Source: Prorocentrum cordatum (Eukaryota; Sar; Dinophyceae; Prorocentrales; Prorocentraceae). From it: a stretch of 52,277 nt of DNA. The stretch covers positions 150,774 to 203,050 of the forward strand of contig CAUYUJ010018496.1 in assembly GCA_963575745.1 (NCBI GenBank). The letters are read 5' to 3'. The position numbers and the translations under genes are program-made. Positions 28,300 to 38,631 of this stretch are shown here, one piece after another. Every line of letters begins with the position of its first letter. Positions within the stretch are counted from its first letter, which is position 1. The notes beneath the pieces were generated by a model, which saw nothing but the letters and a program-made list of their open reading frames with translations, searched no databases and was not told where the DNA came from.

Positions 28300-29215
28300 G
28301 GATAGGTTCCGACTTGTGTATTGGAGGAAGTCTCGGGCGGGAGCGCCATTTCGAAGTCCGACAAGACAGGTTGGAAGCAGAGCGTTACTTCGAAATCGAG
28401 CCCGAAAGTTTCGAAGTTCGTCTTGGAAAGAGGCGCGGAAGCGCTATTTCGCACTCTAGCTGAAGAGCTGCTGGATTCGATTGTCGAGGAAGTCCCGGGC
28501 GGGAGCGCAATTTCCGAATCGAACCAGCAAGGTTTCAAAATACAGTATTCATGAAGCTCTGGGCGTTCTAGTTTGGAGGAGGTTGCGGGCGGGAATGCCA
28601 TTTCGAAATCGAACTCGGAAGTTATGAATTTTATTTCGGCTGGAGTCTTTGGCAGGAGCGTTAGTTTGAATTCAAGCTGAAGAAGTGTTGACCTCCATTG
28701 TCAAGGACGTCCTGGGCAGGAGCGCCACTTCCGAATCGAACCAGAAAGGTTTCGAATTATAGTAATAGGGAAGTCTGGGGCGGGTGCGCCATATCGAAAT
28801 CGAACCGAAAGGTTCCGAATTATGTTTCGGGGGAAATGCTGGACGGGGGCTCCATTTCGAAGTCGAACCAGAAACGGTTCCGAATTCTAGTTTGGAGGAA
28901 TCTTGGGCAGAACTTTGCAATTCGGACCCGAACGTTTCGAAATCGTTCGAAATTGCTTGTTTGGGGAAGTCTCAAGCGAAACCGTCGTTCCGAAATGGCC
29001 ACACCGTCTGGCTCTTGGACTTGAAGTTTCCGGCCAGAGATTTCGAAAGTGAGACCTTTTCCAAAAAATAGTTTAAAACGTTTTCGAAACTTCCGGCCTC
29101 GATTTCGGAATGGCGCACCCGCCCAATATTTCCTCAGAAAAACGAGCCCGATTGGATTTCGAAGCCGTCGGGCTCGAATGCGCATGGGCGGCCCCGCCCG
29201 AGACTTGGGCAAAAC
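28300..29215. repeat. 64-bp minisatellite that reverses orientation
   Basis: Diverged units with GGGCGGGAGCGCCATTTCG, then AAATCGAACC and AAAGGTTTCGAATT. The GGGCGGG marker falls at 28336, 28497, 28587, 28714, 28778, 28841 and 28905; the last four are 63-64 bases apart. From about 29040 to 29215 the same unit is read on the opposite strand (for example CCGGCCTCGATTTCGGAATG and GGCGCACCCGCCC at 29093-29125). The array is therefore an imperfect inverted repeat around about 29040. Confidence 0.72.
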
Positions 29216-29611
29216 AACTCTCTTACAGAACATTGTATTGGGGCCCCGCGGCCCACTGGGCATTTTTGACGTTTCCTCCCTTGTCGCGGGCGCAACGCCA
29301 TTGACAGCGTTGCGCCGGCGCCCCGTCACCGGACTGGAGGCGCTGCGCGTTGGCCAAACTCTCGCAACGGCGAGGTCGAGGAAATGACCAGGGGATAAGA
29401 TGCTACAGCGCGGAAACATGGGCCGCGCGGCCAAGGATTGCAGAGTTTAAGGGCAAGACATTGGCAACCCCAGGGGAAACGGATGCCCGAGATAGTGGAA
29501 TTGAAACCACACGCGGGGATGCCGAGGGCTCAAGGATCTGGCAAAACGCAGATTCCACAGCATGGGAATCATCCTGGAGAAGGTCCTGTTCCCATGGGTG
29601 ACAGGGGGCGT

Positions 29612-29650
29612 TGCAAGCGCGGGCACAAAGGCCACGTGGCCGCCAACTGC
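29612..29650 (+). pseudogene. zinc knuckle of copia gag, second Cys missing
   Basis: The frame reads CKRGHKGHVAANC. The family pattern is C-x2-C-x4-H-x4-C. Here the spacing is one residue short, and the missing residue is the second Cys, so a codon was lost in frame. The surrounding frame (29438-29857) is open for 139 codons, Gly/Arg/Lys-rich before the motif. The knuckle would bind element RNA. Confidence 0.65.
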
Positions 29651-30059
29651 ACCAAAGGAGACGACGAAGTGAGAAAAAGTAGCCAAGACCGAGGCACCCA
29701 CGCGCTTTGGCAACCGCAATGGGAAATGGACCCTGGATGTAATTCGGTCACCATTAAGCCCCCAGAGATACCTGAAGGATCACGTGAGATTACAACGAGA
29801 CTAAAAAAAGAAACGAGCTCTAGACATGCGCAAGTCGATGAGGTGACAAGTGCGTAACTGCCAGGAGTACATGGTCAATGAAGCCTCGAAGTGTAGAATA
29901 CAGCGCAATGCTGGGGACATGTCGCCAGGGGATTCAAATGGCCTCCTAAATCACCCCGAATCAAATGTGGAAACAGTGGTCGTCGCAATCGCTTCCAGGA
30001 CACGCAACGCCGCGAAGGCCCCCAGCGCGGGTGCCCACGTATCCTCGAGGCAGCCAGGC

Positions 30060-30335
30060 GCCTCTCAGAGCGGGCACCGCTACAGCGCGGCTGACGGAGC
30101 GGCAATCAAAAACCACGGACGGAGAGCGACAGAGGGCCACGGCGAGAGCGGCGTTCGAGCGAGCGCGTCCACCCAGGTAGCCGACGCCTAGAACGCATTG
30201 GGGCCAGCGCAGGAAATCGCCCGACACGGGGGCGCCCGCGGGAGATCGCGCAGTTGCCCGGGGCGCATGGCAACGGGCAAGGGAACGGCCATCCACGAAT
30301 GCAATGAGACGCACCAGTTCACGGTGCCGGCCCAA
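30060..30335 (+). pseudogene. copia protease C-terminal region
   Basis: YSAADGAAIKNHGRR (30081-30125) matches the style of copia protease sequences in dinoflagellate elements (S-A-x-G-x2-I-x2-x-G), followed by TQVADA (30170-30187) before a TAG. The catalytic D-S-G expected upstream, near 29980-30000, is not clearly readable. This protease would cut the polyprotein; the copy is broken. Confidence 0.55.
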
Positions 30336-30638
30336 AGGGCGAGGGCGAGAGTTTGGCAGAGCCAGCGATTGAGATGATTTGCAAGAAGGACCTTCCCAGG
30401 CAGAGATTCCTGCAGGACGGCCTCTTCCACTGCCCCGCGAGCACCAGCGAAGCTCGACGCGGCAGCGCAGCGGGCAGCGGCGCGGGCGATGGAGGCGAAG
30501 ACAGCAGAAGCAGAGCCAGCAGCGAGATGAGCGACGTCGAGGACGCATTTGCGGGCGAAGAAGCAGAGCCAGCCAGGAGAGCAGCGCGAGCGACACTCGC
30601 CCCGGAATAGTAGAAGCGGAGGCGGACAAGAGTCAAGA

Positions 30639-31140
30639 GGTCACCCCCCGCGCAAGAATGGCCGCCCACGCTGCGCGCAGGGCAAAGCCAAGCACGGGGC
30701 ACATCGAGCTCGGGGCAGGACAGAATCGGACGGCGCGCCGGCGATATCCCCCGACTACATGCGGCTCGAGACTCAGCGGGGCGACGGCATGGAGTCCGCG
30801 GGCGCCGAGGCAGGGCCCGGCAACCTAGTCCCAGCGAGATGTCGTCGAAAGACCGCGCTAATATGACGCAGAGTCACTCCGGAAGGGCGCGGGCAGTTAC
30901 TCCGCCCAAGCTATGGAAGACTCGGTCGCATTCGCGGGGCATCGTAGAGCAGTTGTTACGAGCGCCAGAGAATCACCCATCAGAGCCTTTAAAACAGCAG
31001 CGCGAGTTCTGAGCAGCATAGGCACGGGCGTTGAAATGGACGCACCAGGTGGTTCAGCCCTCAGCCAGCCTCAGACGGCGAAGTTGAAAGCTCGGCCCGC
31101 ACAATGCGGGGTTAAGCGCGGAGATGACAGAGTGCTTTAG
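30639..31140 (+). pseudogene. copia integrase fragments
   Basis: The frame reads GHPPRKNGRPRCAQGKAKHG (from 30639), which fits the end of the HHCC zinc-binding domain (H-x-P-x5-C-x2-C-x2-GK) with small losses. ISPDYMRLE follows, its Asp at 30753 being the first DDE residue. Near 30961 VVTSARESPIRAFKTA stands where the family has S-D-x-E, so the second catalytic Asp appears to be Ala. SDGEVES at 31071-31091 is in another frame and matches the region of the catalytic Glu. Integrase ahead of RT is the copia order. Confidence 0.72.
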
Positions 31141-33199
31141 ATGCAAACTACCAACCATATCATCACATGATACCGCATACGGCGTCGCTTGCGCCATCAC
31201 TGTCGCGGACGAAAACATTCGCCCGCCACGCCCCCCCGCGCGTTTGGCGGGCGCGCCAGGCATTTGAAGTCAAGAGTTTGACGCGTGCATGAGCTTGGCC
31301 CGCGGTGGTTCTCCCGTGGGTATACGACTGGAGCCCGCCATTGATACTTGGGAGCAACCTGGTCGTGCTTCGATCGCCTGAACACCGCGGACAAGGCAGC
31401 GGGGAAGACGCATTGCGCTTCGAGGAAGTGAATGCCGCGCAAGGTGCGCCCTGGCAACCTTGCCCCGACACCGCTAATGGCGAGGCGCCACCGGGGGGCG
31501 CGACGCCCACGCCGCGGACGCCCGCAGAGACGACCCGAGCGGGCGCGACATAACATTTCTCGCCCGACGAATAGCCGCAAACAATCATCAAGGCGGGAGC
31601 TACGCCGAGCTGCCCCGGGCGCAGAGCACCTGCAGGAGGCGACATTGCCAATTGACCACGCCGTCCGGAGCGTCGAGCCCCAGCCGCGGAGCAGCCGACG
31701 ACCGTGGAGACCGCGGGGCGCAGCCAAGGCTATCTTCCGCACAGATGGATTTGACGCGAAGGCCGCGGGGGAACTCGACCGCCGGGAAGAAGTGGACACC
31801 GGGGCTATCAAAAGGCCCCGAACAGCAGAAGCATGACCGGATTCAAACATCGCGGGTGACTTTTGGGCGTGGCGCGGGAACGCCATGCTCAAGACGCACT
31901 GCGCAGCGCGGAATCCATTGTTCCACCGAGAGCAAGAGCTTGGAATAAAGGTGCGCCGGGGAGTGCTAAGGCCAGGCGAGCAAAACACAAGTCGAAGACT
32001 CACGCGCAGAAGTTCACGGCGAAATCTGACAGGAAATCAAGACAGTTGAAGAACTGGCAATGCGCCAATCCCCGCAGGCCCCGCGACAGGATGGACCGAG
32101 CTCAAGATTGCTGCGCAGCCCCGAGCCAAACGCCCCAGACCACGAACAGGAAGAGGGGAGACGAAGGCCTACCCGAGGAAGAGCGCCAAGCTGAGAAGGA
32201 TAACAGGGTGGCGAAAACGGGGGCGCGATGGGACACGTCGCTGCGGGATTGGAGAAACTGGGGCCGAGTTGCACGATTGCCAGTTGGAGGACCAACGTCG
32301 AGGATCTACCCATGCCGAGGGAAACGCTTGAACGAAGGCGGTCAGTCAGATTATACGGAGAAGAATAGGCGCAAGTCCAAGCCCACGTCAGCGAGGCTTA
32401 CACACCACTAAGAATATAAGCGGCATGGCCATCAAAATGAGACTAAAACCCAGGCTAGCCATGGACTCATTTACTTGCGATACATGCAGGGACACATGGG
32501 ACTTGGACGCGAAAGCCATGGGGAGCAACGCAATGGGGACGGTCAAGAGCAAGGCAGCCGCGTTGTCGATTGCGGGCCCCGCGCGCGCCGCTTTCATTCG
32601 ATTCGCGAAGTTCAACCACAAGCGCGTAGGCCAGGATAACACGGCATGAAAGCAAGGGTTGGACATTATTTCGAGCATCTTCAGTACGCTGTAGAGCTGC
32701 GCGCACGACAGAGGCGCAACGAACTCCACGTTAGATCCGAGCATCTTGCCACAGCGCGAAGCTGGCAGACCGAGCACGCGTTGCTCAAATACCTAGATGC
32801 AAACGCGCGCGCAGGCGCCACTTTCAGCTACGGCACGACGTCGAAGTATCAAGGCCGGGAATGGGCCGCCAGGAAATCGAATACATCCGTGACCAACATT
32901 GACATGCTAGGAAGAGAACGAAGCACGCGCAATGGGCAGCGCACGCGAATCGGGCCAGCAGGGGAAGGAAGGATTCGACGATTAGACAACTGCTTGCGCA
33001 AAGTCATTCACGCACGCAGACGGGAGCGCAAGATGTGGATTTGAGGTCGGCCACGCGAGAGAAATACGCCACGTCGACCACCACATAGAAACAGACGGCG
33101 CCGCAAGTGCGCCACGGAGCACGAAAAGGCCGGGCTGCGCATCTGGACAAGGGGAGACGGCCGCGCGAATAGATTGCGACGTGGGATTAGAAGATCATG
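31141..33199 (+). pseudogene. copia integrase-to-RT spacer, unreadable
   Basis: About 2 kb of GC-rich, Arg/Ala/Lys-coding-like sequence with stops in every frame. Frames such as 32646-33044 are open by chance or as relics. By position this held the integrase C-terminus and the RT N-terminus. Other repeats are not obvious here. Confidence 0.5.
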
Positions 33200-33890
33200 A
33201 CGGGGAGCGCGCGTTCGGCGAGTTACGCACGACGCAGCGGCCGGAGAAACGATGGGAGACACCCGCGAGCACCATAATGCGGCGCGATAGAGGGCGCCAG
33301 TTCACAGGTATACCTCGGAACACGGCCGCCGAATCCACGCGCTCAGCGATGGGCGACGATCGCATCCACCACTAGGCGCGCAACGCGCGCGGGCACCAAA
33401 GTTGGATGGAAACCACAGGCGAGCGCGAGCCCCGCGGCGACATAGGCGGCGCGGCCCCAGAGATCTGAAGGGGGCGCACGCGTCGCATCTGGAGGGGCCA
33501 CGACACGCGGCGCGCCATTTGAGATCCTGATCGGCGCGCGAGGTGCAGCGAGCAATTGGGAAGATCGCATGGATGTCTGCTAGAGACAAAGAGTTGATTC
33601 AGGCGTGACTCCCCCGCTCGTCTGCGAACGCCAGGGGGGGAAACAGTTGTTCACCGCTCACGGGGGCGTCTTCGCCACTCGCGGGAAGGATTGTGATTTG
33701 GATTTGTTTGAAAAAAATAATGCAGGAGGAACGCGCGGCGAAGGCGAGTGGAAGACTGGGGCGCGGCAAGGAAGATGAGACGTCAATCGGGATGTTGAGC
33801 ACGATTGCTGCATGGACGAGTGAAAATGCAAGATAGGTGGATTAGAGACACGCGGCGGCAATTGCAAGAGAACTCGGACTACGTAACCGT
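33200..33890 (+). pseudogene. copia reverse transcriptase fragments
   Basis: TTQRPEKRW (about 33228) resembles the YGTRDAA-x2-W entry motif. MGDD at 33349-33360 stands at the place of the catalytic HGDD/VDD box and keeps both Asp residues. At 33840-33890 the frame reads D, stop, RHAAAIARELGL, matching the E-A-D-x-R-H-x5-ELGL string after copia RTs in dinoflagellates. The three motifs are in different frames. Confidence 0.65.
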
Positions 33891-33946
33891 TTCTTGAACA
33901 ACAACGTACATCAAAAAGCGCGAGATGCCAGGGGGATGTCTACCGG

Positions 33947-34560
33947 TTGAAGGCAACGGTGACATCTGGAGTCCAGCTGTTCGTAGTGCGAGAGAATTAC
34001 CCTGCGCACGATAAGTTTGAAATTCCGTTTGCGGCGCGGGAGCTGCCCAGACAAATGCCGGCCCCCGCGGCGGGGTCCATGAAGGCGCTACGTAAATTAG
34101 GCAATGATTTTCAAAAGTCGCGACTGGTCACGAGACATGCACACGCATCAAAGCATGCCCAGGTCACTAGCGCGGATCAGCGCGGGGTTTGCAGAATGCA
34201 CAAAAAAAACACATATATGTATAGGTGTATATGTATATAATGTGGAGGTAACCGCGCAGAGATGCAGCCTGATAAAGCCATGTCGCCACAGTCGGCCATG
34301 GCACTGCCATCGAGGGAAGCACAGCATTACGGGGCGGTCAAGCGAGGGTCAGCAGCGCGGGCGGGTGCAAGCAGCAGTGATAGATTTTGGTGTGAGATGC
34401 AGCGTTGCTCTTGTGGACAACTCCTAAGCAACGGTTGCCATGGCCAGCAAAATGAGCCAGGGAAGCCAGGGCATCTCGAAACGCGTCAACTGCGGATACA
34501 GGAGAAGGTCAGGAAAGGAGAAGCGGACAGGACGGCGGGTCGCGCTATGGCGCGGCGTAA
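33947..34560 (+). pseudogene. copia RT connection and RNase H
   Basis: The first frame (from 33947) reads FEIPFAARELPRQM and GSMKALRKLG, typical of the stretch between RT and RNase H. A frame change near an A8 run (34201-34208) precedes the second frame (from 34262), which reads SAMALPSREAQHYGAVK, equivalent to the family's ALSSGEAEYYA-x-VK with the catalytic Glu, and HLETRQLRIQEKVRKGE (about 34475-34525), the C-terminal RNase H hallmark. This is the strongest evidence for the copia assignment. Confidence 0.82.
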
Positions 34561-34825
34561 AACTGCGGGCCACAGCGAGAGCTCCATCGCCAAGGTAAAG
34601 AAGGGGGGGAACTGCTCGGCCGCAATGGGAACATCTTGCAGACCGATATCGGTCGGCCCCTTACTGACGCCGACAGCAAGCGCGCCATGGCAGCACGGGC
34701 ATCAGAGATCAGACGCCTTTATATGGACGCCGCAGCTGGGACTTCATCCACAGCGGCACAACATTTTCGCCGCGCAAGCCCACGCCCGCGCCACCCAATT
34801 TGCTCGGGAGCCTTGAGACGGGGGT

Positions 34826-35015
34826 CAGCCAGAGCGCCCGATCTTGCAGGACCCTGCAGAGGCCAGGGTCGCATTGACCCAGGCTTGGGCGCAGCGCCCT
34901 GCAGTATCCTGCAGGCTCTTGCGCGCTGACCCGGGCTTGGGCGCAGGATCTTGCAGCTCGCAGGATCCTGCGGGCCTGGCTGACCCGGGTCTGGATTGAC
35001 CTGGGTCAGAAGACC
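34826..35015. repeat. CTGCAG / GACCCGGG short-repeat cluster
   Basis: Recurring words TTGCAGGACCCTGCAG, GCTTGGGCGCAG (twice), GACCCGGG (twice) and CTGCAG/GATCCTGC form many overlapping small inverted and direct repeats over 190 bases downstream of RNase H. Possibly a structured 3' region of the copia element. Confidence 0.55.
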
Positions 35016-35566
35016 CCTGGTTTGCCGCGCAAGGCTGCTCCGCGGATTCCATCAGGACGCGCAGATCCATCTAACCTGGGCGGTCAGAAAGGGGGCGCAG
35101 CGGACGCGCCGACAGCCGGGAGGGCAGAAAGCTTTTACGAAAAAAGGATCAACGACCCCAGCGTAGCCGAGTTTGAGGTCGAGGCCAGGTCACTGGCGGG
35201 CCACGGCGCCAATGGCCCCGGTAAAGACGCGGCCGAAGGCGACATGTCAAGCGGTAAGTCGAGGGATCGACTATCTCTGGGAGTGGCAGGGCCACCGTCG
35301 CCGCAGCCTCCATCCAGAAGCGCCGCCCACGGCTCACATGGCGGACATCAGTACTAATTCAAATTGGTGAAGAATGGGTCCTGGTCACTTGGTCGAGTCG
35401 CGCCGTGCGTTCACGCCGCCGCCAGAGCACCCTGATTCCGCCATAAGCACAAGCCAGACTTTGTCACGCGGCCAAGCCGATGGGCTCGTGAATGGCGGCG
35501 TGGGCGCAAGGTTGGTTGGCTTCGCCATGATCCGCGCGAACTAGCGGATCCCGATGGGGAAGTCGC
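35016..35566. other. 3' non-coding part of copia element
   Basis: No domain seen. The open frame at 35022-35357 (111 codons) has no recognisable motif. Assigned to the element by position. Confidence 0.4.
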
Positions 35567-35598
35567 AACCCGTGAGGAGTGCAATCCTCACGTGGGTT
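35567..35598. other. stem-loop in copia 3' region
   Basis: AACCCGTGAGGA pairs with TCCTCACGTGGGTT across the loop GTGCAA, a 12-bp stem with a two-base bulge. Could affect transcript stability or packaging; function not known. Confidence 0.55.
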
Positions 35599-36855
35599 CG
35601 TTAAAGTTGCTGCGCGGCGGCGCTTTTAACATCTTGCCAGCTTCGTTCCTGGAAGGCATTAGTGCCTGGAGAGCAGCTCTGTCATATCACCGTCGGGGGC
35701 AGCACGACCAATGAGTTCGCCAAGTTTGCCGGGTGCAAAGTGCGTCCCGCACCGACGACCGAGTTCACCGAGGATCTGCGGAGCCCAAAGTGTTATTTGT
35801 GGGTACATACGATTGGAACAGCAACGAGAACAGACAGGCCGATGTCAAGGGCGCACTTGATTTACAGCAACATGGAATGCGCCAGCTCATTTACAAAATG
35901 GTTCGGCATGCTGTTGCCCGATTATCCGGCCATCATCAGCATACAGCGCCTCTACGGTTTGCAAGCGGTTCACAATGCCAATGGGGCCACCATGACGGGA
36001 GCGCGGGCATTACCATTCCTAACTCAGGAGTTAGCCAGGACAGATTTAACCATGGCTCATGGGTTGGTTGTATACTACGAGAACTGCCAAGCCTAGAGAC
36101 AAATTCGTCACGAAAGAGACTTGGTTGAGAAGCCCGATGTCATCTGGCACCAAGCGACAGTAATGGCCGAGATTTGCGATCACGACAACCTCCGCAGTCG
36201 ACCTTCGCGCGGTCGTGAATTTCGTCTAGACGCGTAGTTTGCGGGGCCAAGGTGTGGCCCCGTCGCTTTACCACCCGTATTTCACGCTCAGGAGGGCTAC
36301 TGGTCGCTACCGTTGAATCGAATCTCTCAAGGTCCGGAAGTACACCAGTAGCCGAGTTGCGGTCATTTAAGGTGCGTGGCGTAATTCGAACAGCGAGGAC
36401 GAGGCCTTGGAGTCTGACGCGTACACGAGTCGCGAAAACCAGCGCAACATGATGGAAGGGGCGCGCACAGGGAAAAGGGCAAGGTCAAGGTCCGTGCATC
36501 ATCGCCGTGACCTTCAAAAACTATGTGGGTAACTGGTGATTTGTGTTGTTTGTTGTTGTTGGTTTCTCTCTCTCTCTCTCTCGCACTCTCTCTCTCTTTC
36601 TGTATCTCTCCCGCTTCTCAGTGTTGCCGTGGGAAGCACAGAGAAAGTGGAGATCTCGTTGTAACTTAGGCCACCTCTTGAGCAGTATTGTCACGCAGTT
36701 GGCTGTTCGCTGGCCAGTTGCATAGTTTACCCCATCATGCTTACATGATAGGCGCCCATGTTTCCTGTCGGGCCAGCTCCAGTTGACGTATTCAGCTCAT
36801 ATTGGCAGCGTGCGTATAATAAGTTCAGCCCATATTGGCAGAGGAAGGCTTTTTT
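35599..36855. other. 3' part of copia element before the 3' LTR
   Basis: A 144-codon frame (35662-36096) and an overlapping 131-codon frame exist, but no domain is recognised in either. A (CT)n tract lies at 36566-36602, and TCAGC(C/T)CATATTGGCAG occurs twice at 36793-36842. A purine-rich AGAGGAAGG directly before the 3' LTR could be the remains of a polypurine tract. Confidence 0.4.
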
Positions 36856-36981
36856 TGTACGTAGCCGCCCATGTTGTTAAACCCTGCCGTTCGGCAGGAC
36901 GTAGGACCACTCACAGTTACGTGTCGCTGTTCCGCGAAAGTGAGTCCATCGTACTTACCATGCTTCTGATAACCAGGATCA
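36856..36981 (+). repeat. 3' LTR of copia element
   Basis: Begins TGTACGTAGCCG, shares the ordered blocks listed for the 5' LTR including the stem-loop CCTGCC-GTTC-GGCAGG, and ends near AACCAGGATCA. It lacks the ~30 bases containing TTGGCTCAAG found in the 5' copy. The right end is placed by alignment and is uncertain. Confidence 0.6.
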
Positions 36982-37404
36982 AGAAGAGATTGAGGCGGAG
37001 GAGGCGGAGGCGGAGGCGAAGGAGGAGGATATGGTTTTAAGGCCGCAGAAGGGGGGTCTTGGGGCTGTTTGTGTGGCAGGGTATCGGGGCCGTCTCTCAG
37101 GTCGCCTTGGGCATTTCCTGAGACCTCCACGGGCCTCCCTGAGGCCCACGAAGTCTTTCTGAAACAATGGTGGGAACAGAAGGCGTGCCGCCCGCGAGGC
37201 GCTAAGAGAATCGTGCGCGTGCGTCGCGCGTCCCTGCCTGGGCAGCAGGAGGGATGCCCTGATGCGCGAGGTGGCCTGTCCTGTCCAGGGGTTCTCCTCC
37301 TCCTCCTCCGACAGAGAGAGAGAGGGAGAGAGAGAAAGAGAGAAAGAGAGTGAGGACCACACGTCGGGCGGCCGCCCTCCCTCGGCATCGCGGGTGGGTG
37401 CCCT
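36982..37404. other. upstream region of the RRM gene; no second gene
   Basis: Contains a GGCGGAGGAGG-type tract (36992-37030) and a (GA)n run (37312-37349). Nothing resembling a TATA box was relied on; dinoflagellate promoters are poorly defined. Confidence 0.4.
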
Positions 37405-38631
37405 GTGGGGGGCGGCCACACGGAAGAGATGGTTTCACACGCCCAGCGAGCCCGAGTGGTTCGGCGAGTCTTTGTTATCACACTGGACGGGCACTGGCGG
37501 TCCGGCATGCCCTCCACGGCGAAGGCAGCCAACGTGGCTGATGCGTGCGCCCAGCTCGCGGCGCAGACGAATAATTTTGAGGTAGCTCCTCCGCGAGACA
37601 GTAAGGCGCTGGTGATGACTTCGGCGAGGCAGGTTGGGTCCTTGCCGAGCTCGCCGCGCATGGGTGGCTCTACGAGAGAAGCAGGCACCCCCTTAGACAG
37701 CGGTGAGAACGTAGAGACGGGGTACGTGACTCCCGATGAATTCGACGAGTTCGGGTTGGAGCCTGGCAGCAGGAACGGGCAGTCCAGGCAGACATCTTGG
37801 GACGACCCCGAGCCAGAGCAGTCTTACACCTGCGCGTGGGGCCCCGAGGAGGAGTACACGGGCTACATGGTGGAACCGTGCGCTTGGCAGTGCTGGATGG
37901 TTTCTAACGCGACACCGTTTCCGACATACCAGCTTGACAATGGTCACGGTGCCAGTGAGCATTGCCAGACCGACGAGCTCATTCAGAGTGCTCCTCAGGA
38001 AAATGATAAGTCGGTGGATTGGGGAAGCACGGTGACGGTGATGATGCGGAACCTCCCCAAGAAGTTATCGCAGAAGCTTCTCTTGGAGGAGATCAAGTCG
38101 AAGGGCTTTGGGGGAACCTATGACTTCGTATACGTCCCAGTGGACATGCATACGAAGTCCAATCGAGGTTACGCATTCATTAACTTTGTGGAGCCCAAGT
38201 ACGCAATGGCCTTCAAGTCCTGCTATGAGGGCCACCAGCTGACCAAGTACAGCTCGCGGAAGGTCATAGCCATTTTGCCAGCGGCGTTGCAGGGCTTCGA
38301 GGCAAATCACGCGCATTTCGCCTCATCTCGGGTGATCCACGATGCTCCCGAGGCGCGACCGGTTTTTCTCCGGCGGCCTTCGACGACGAGGGGGGCGCCC
38401 CCTCCCGAGGCGTCGGAGCGGAGCCGCAATGGTTCTACCAGAGATGGAGCAGCGAAATCAGCCGCTCTGGCTCCCAAGCCGCAATTAATGGCAAGCCCCC
38501 CAGCAGGCACCAGCAGTATCCCCACCAGAAAGGGCAAGTACGCTTTGAATTTCTGCCCGTTCTGTGGTGCGGACGTGCAGAGCGATTTTAAATTCTGCCA
38601 GTATTGTGGGACGTCGTTGCAACTCTGCTAA
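37405..38631 (+). CDS. Mei2-like RNA-binding protein with C-terminal zinc ribbon (408 aa)
   Basis: Predicted RNA-binding protein, probably acting in post-transcriptional control. Residues ~207-305 form an RNA recognition motif of the Mei2 C-terminal type (RRM_2). The RNP2-like strand is TVMMRNLPKK (around residue 213) and the RNP1-like strand RGYAFINF (254-261), with KLLLEEIKSKGFGGTYDF and YVPVDMHTKSNRGYAF around them. Residues 383-408 hold CPFC and CQYC pairs (Cys 384, 387, 398, 401), a zinc-ribbon. The first 200 residues are acidic and low in structure. The frame is uninterrupted without introns, unlike every neighbour, so it is the only convincing functional gene here. The first ATG was used; Met9, Met35 or Met70 are possible starts, and 5' exons cannot be excluded. 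Many dinoflagellate genomes carry families of such genes. Confidence 0.85.
   Translation: MGGGHTEEMVSHAQRARVVRRVFVITLDGHWRSGMPSTAKAANVADACAQLAAQTNNFEVAPPRDSKALVMTSARQVGSLPSSPRMGGSTREAGTPLDSGENVETGYVTPDEFDEFGLEPGSRNGQSRQTSWDDPEPEQSYTCAWGPEEEYTGYMVEPCAWQCWMVSNATPFPTYQLDNGHGASEHCQTDELIQSAPQENDKSVDWGSTVTVMMRNLPKKLSQKLLLEEIKSKGFGGTYDFVYVPVDMHTKSNRGYAFINFVEPKYAMAFKSCYEGHQLTKYSSRKVIAILPAALQGFEANHAHFASSRVIHDAPEARPVFLRRPSTTRGAPPPEASERSRNGSTRDGAAKSAALAPKPQLMASPPAGTSSIPTRKGKYALNFCPFCGADVQSDFKFCQYCGTSLQLC

Larger units (their letters stand above)
25449..36981 (+). mobile_element. degenerate Ty1/copia-type LTR retrotransposon (about 11.5 kb)
   Basis: Bounded by short diverged direct repeats (25449-25607 and 36856-36981). 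The left repeat ends in CA directly before TGGTAGCG, a fit to a primer-binding site for initiator-Met tRNA. Between them, on the plus strand and in copia order, lie a gag-like frame, a zinc knuckle, a protease tail, integrase (before RT), RT and RNase H. Stops and frame changes are everywhere. About 2.7 kb of minisatellite and CTC repeat (26.7-29.4 kb) interrupts the gag part and accounts for much of the length. No target-site duplication is visible. A dead copy. Confidence 0.8.

Noticed and set aside
30549-30866. Host basic protein encoded by an open 105-codon frame
   Set aside because: Its residues match the copia integrase zinc-binding end and the DYM motif, so it is part of the retroelement.
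31141-33199. Separate host genes in the 31-33 kb frames
   Set aside because: They lie between recognisable integrase and RT fragments of the same copia element and have no motifs of their own.
35662-36128. Overlapping 144- and 131-codon frames as an additional copia or envelope-like gene
   Set aside because: No recognisable motif, signal peptide or membrane segment; two frames are open over the same bases.
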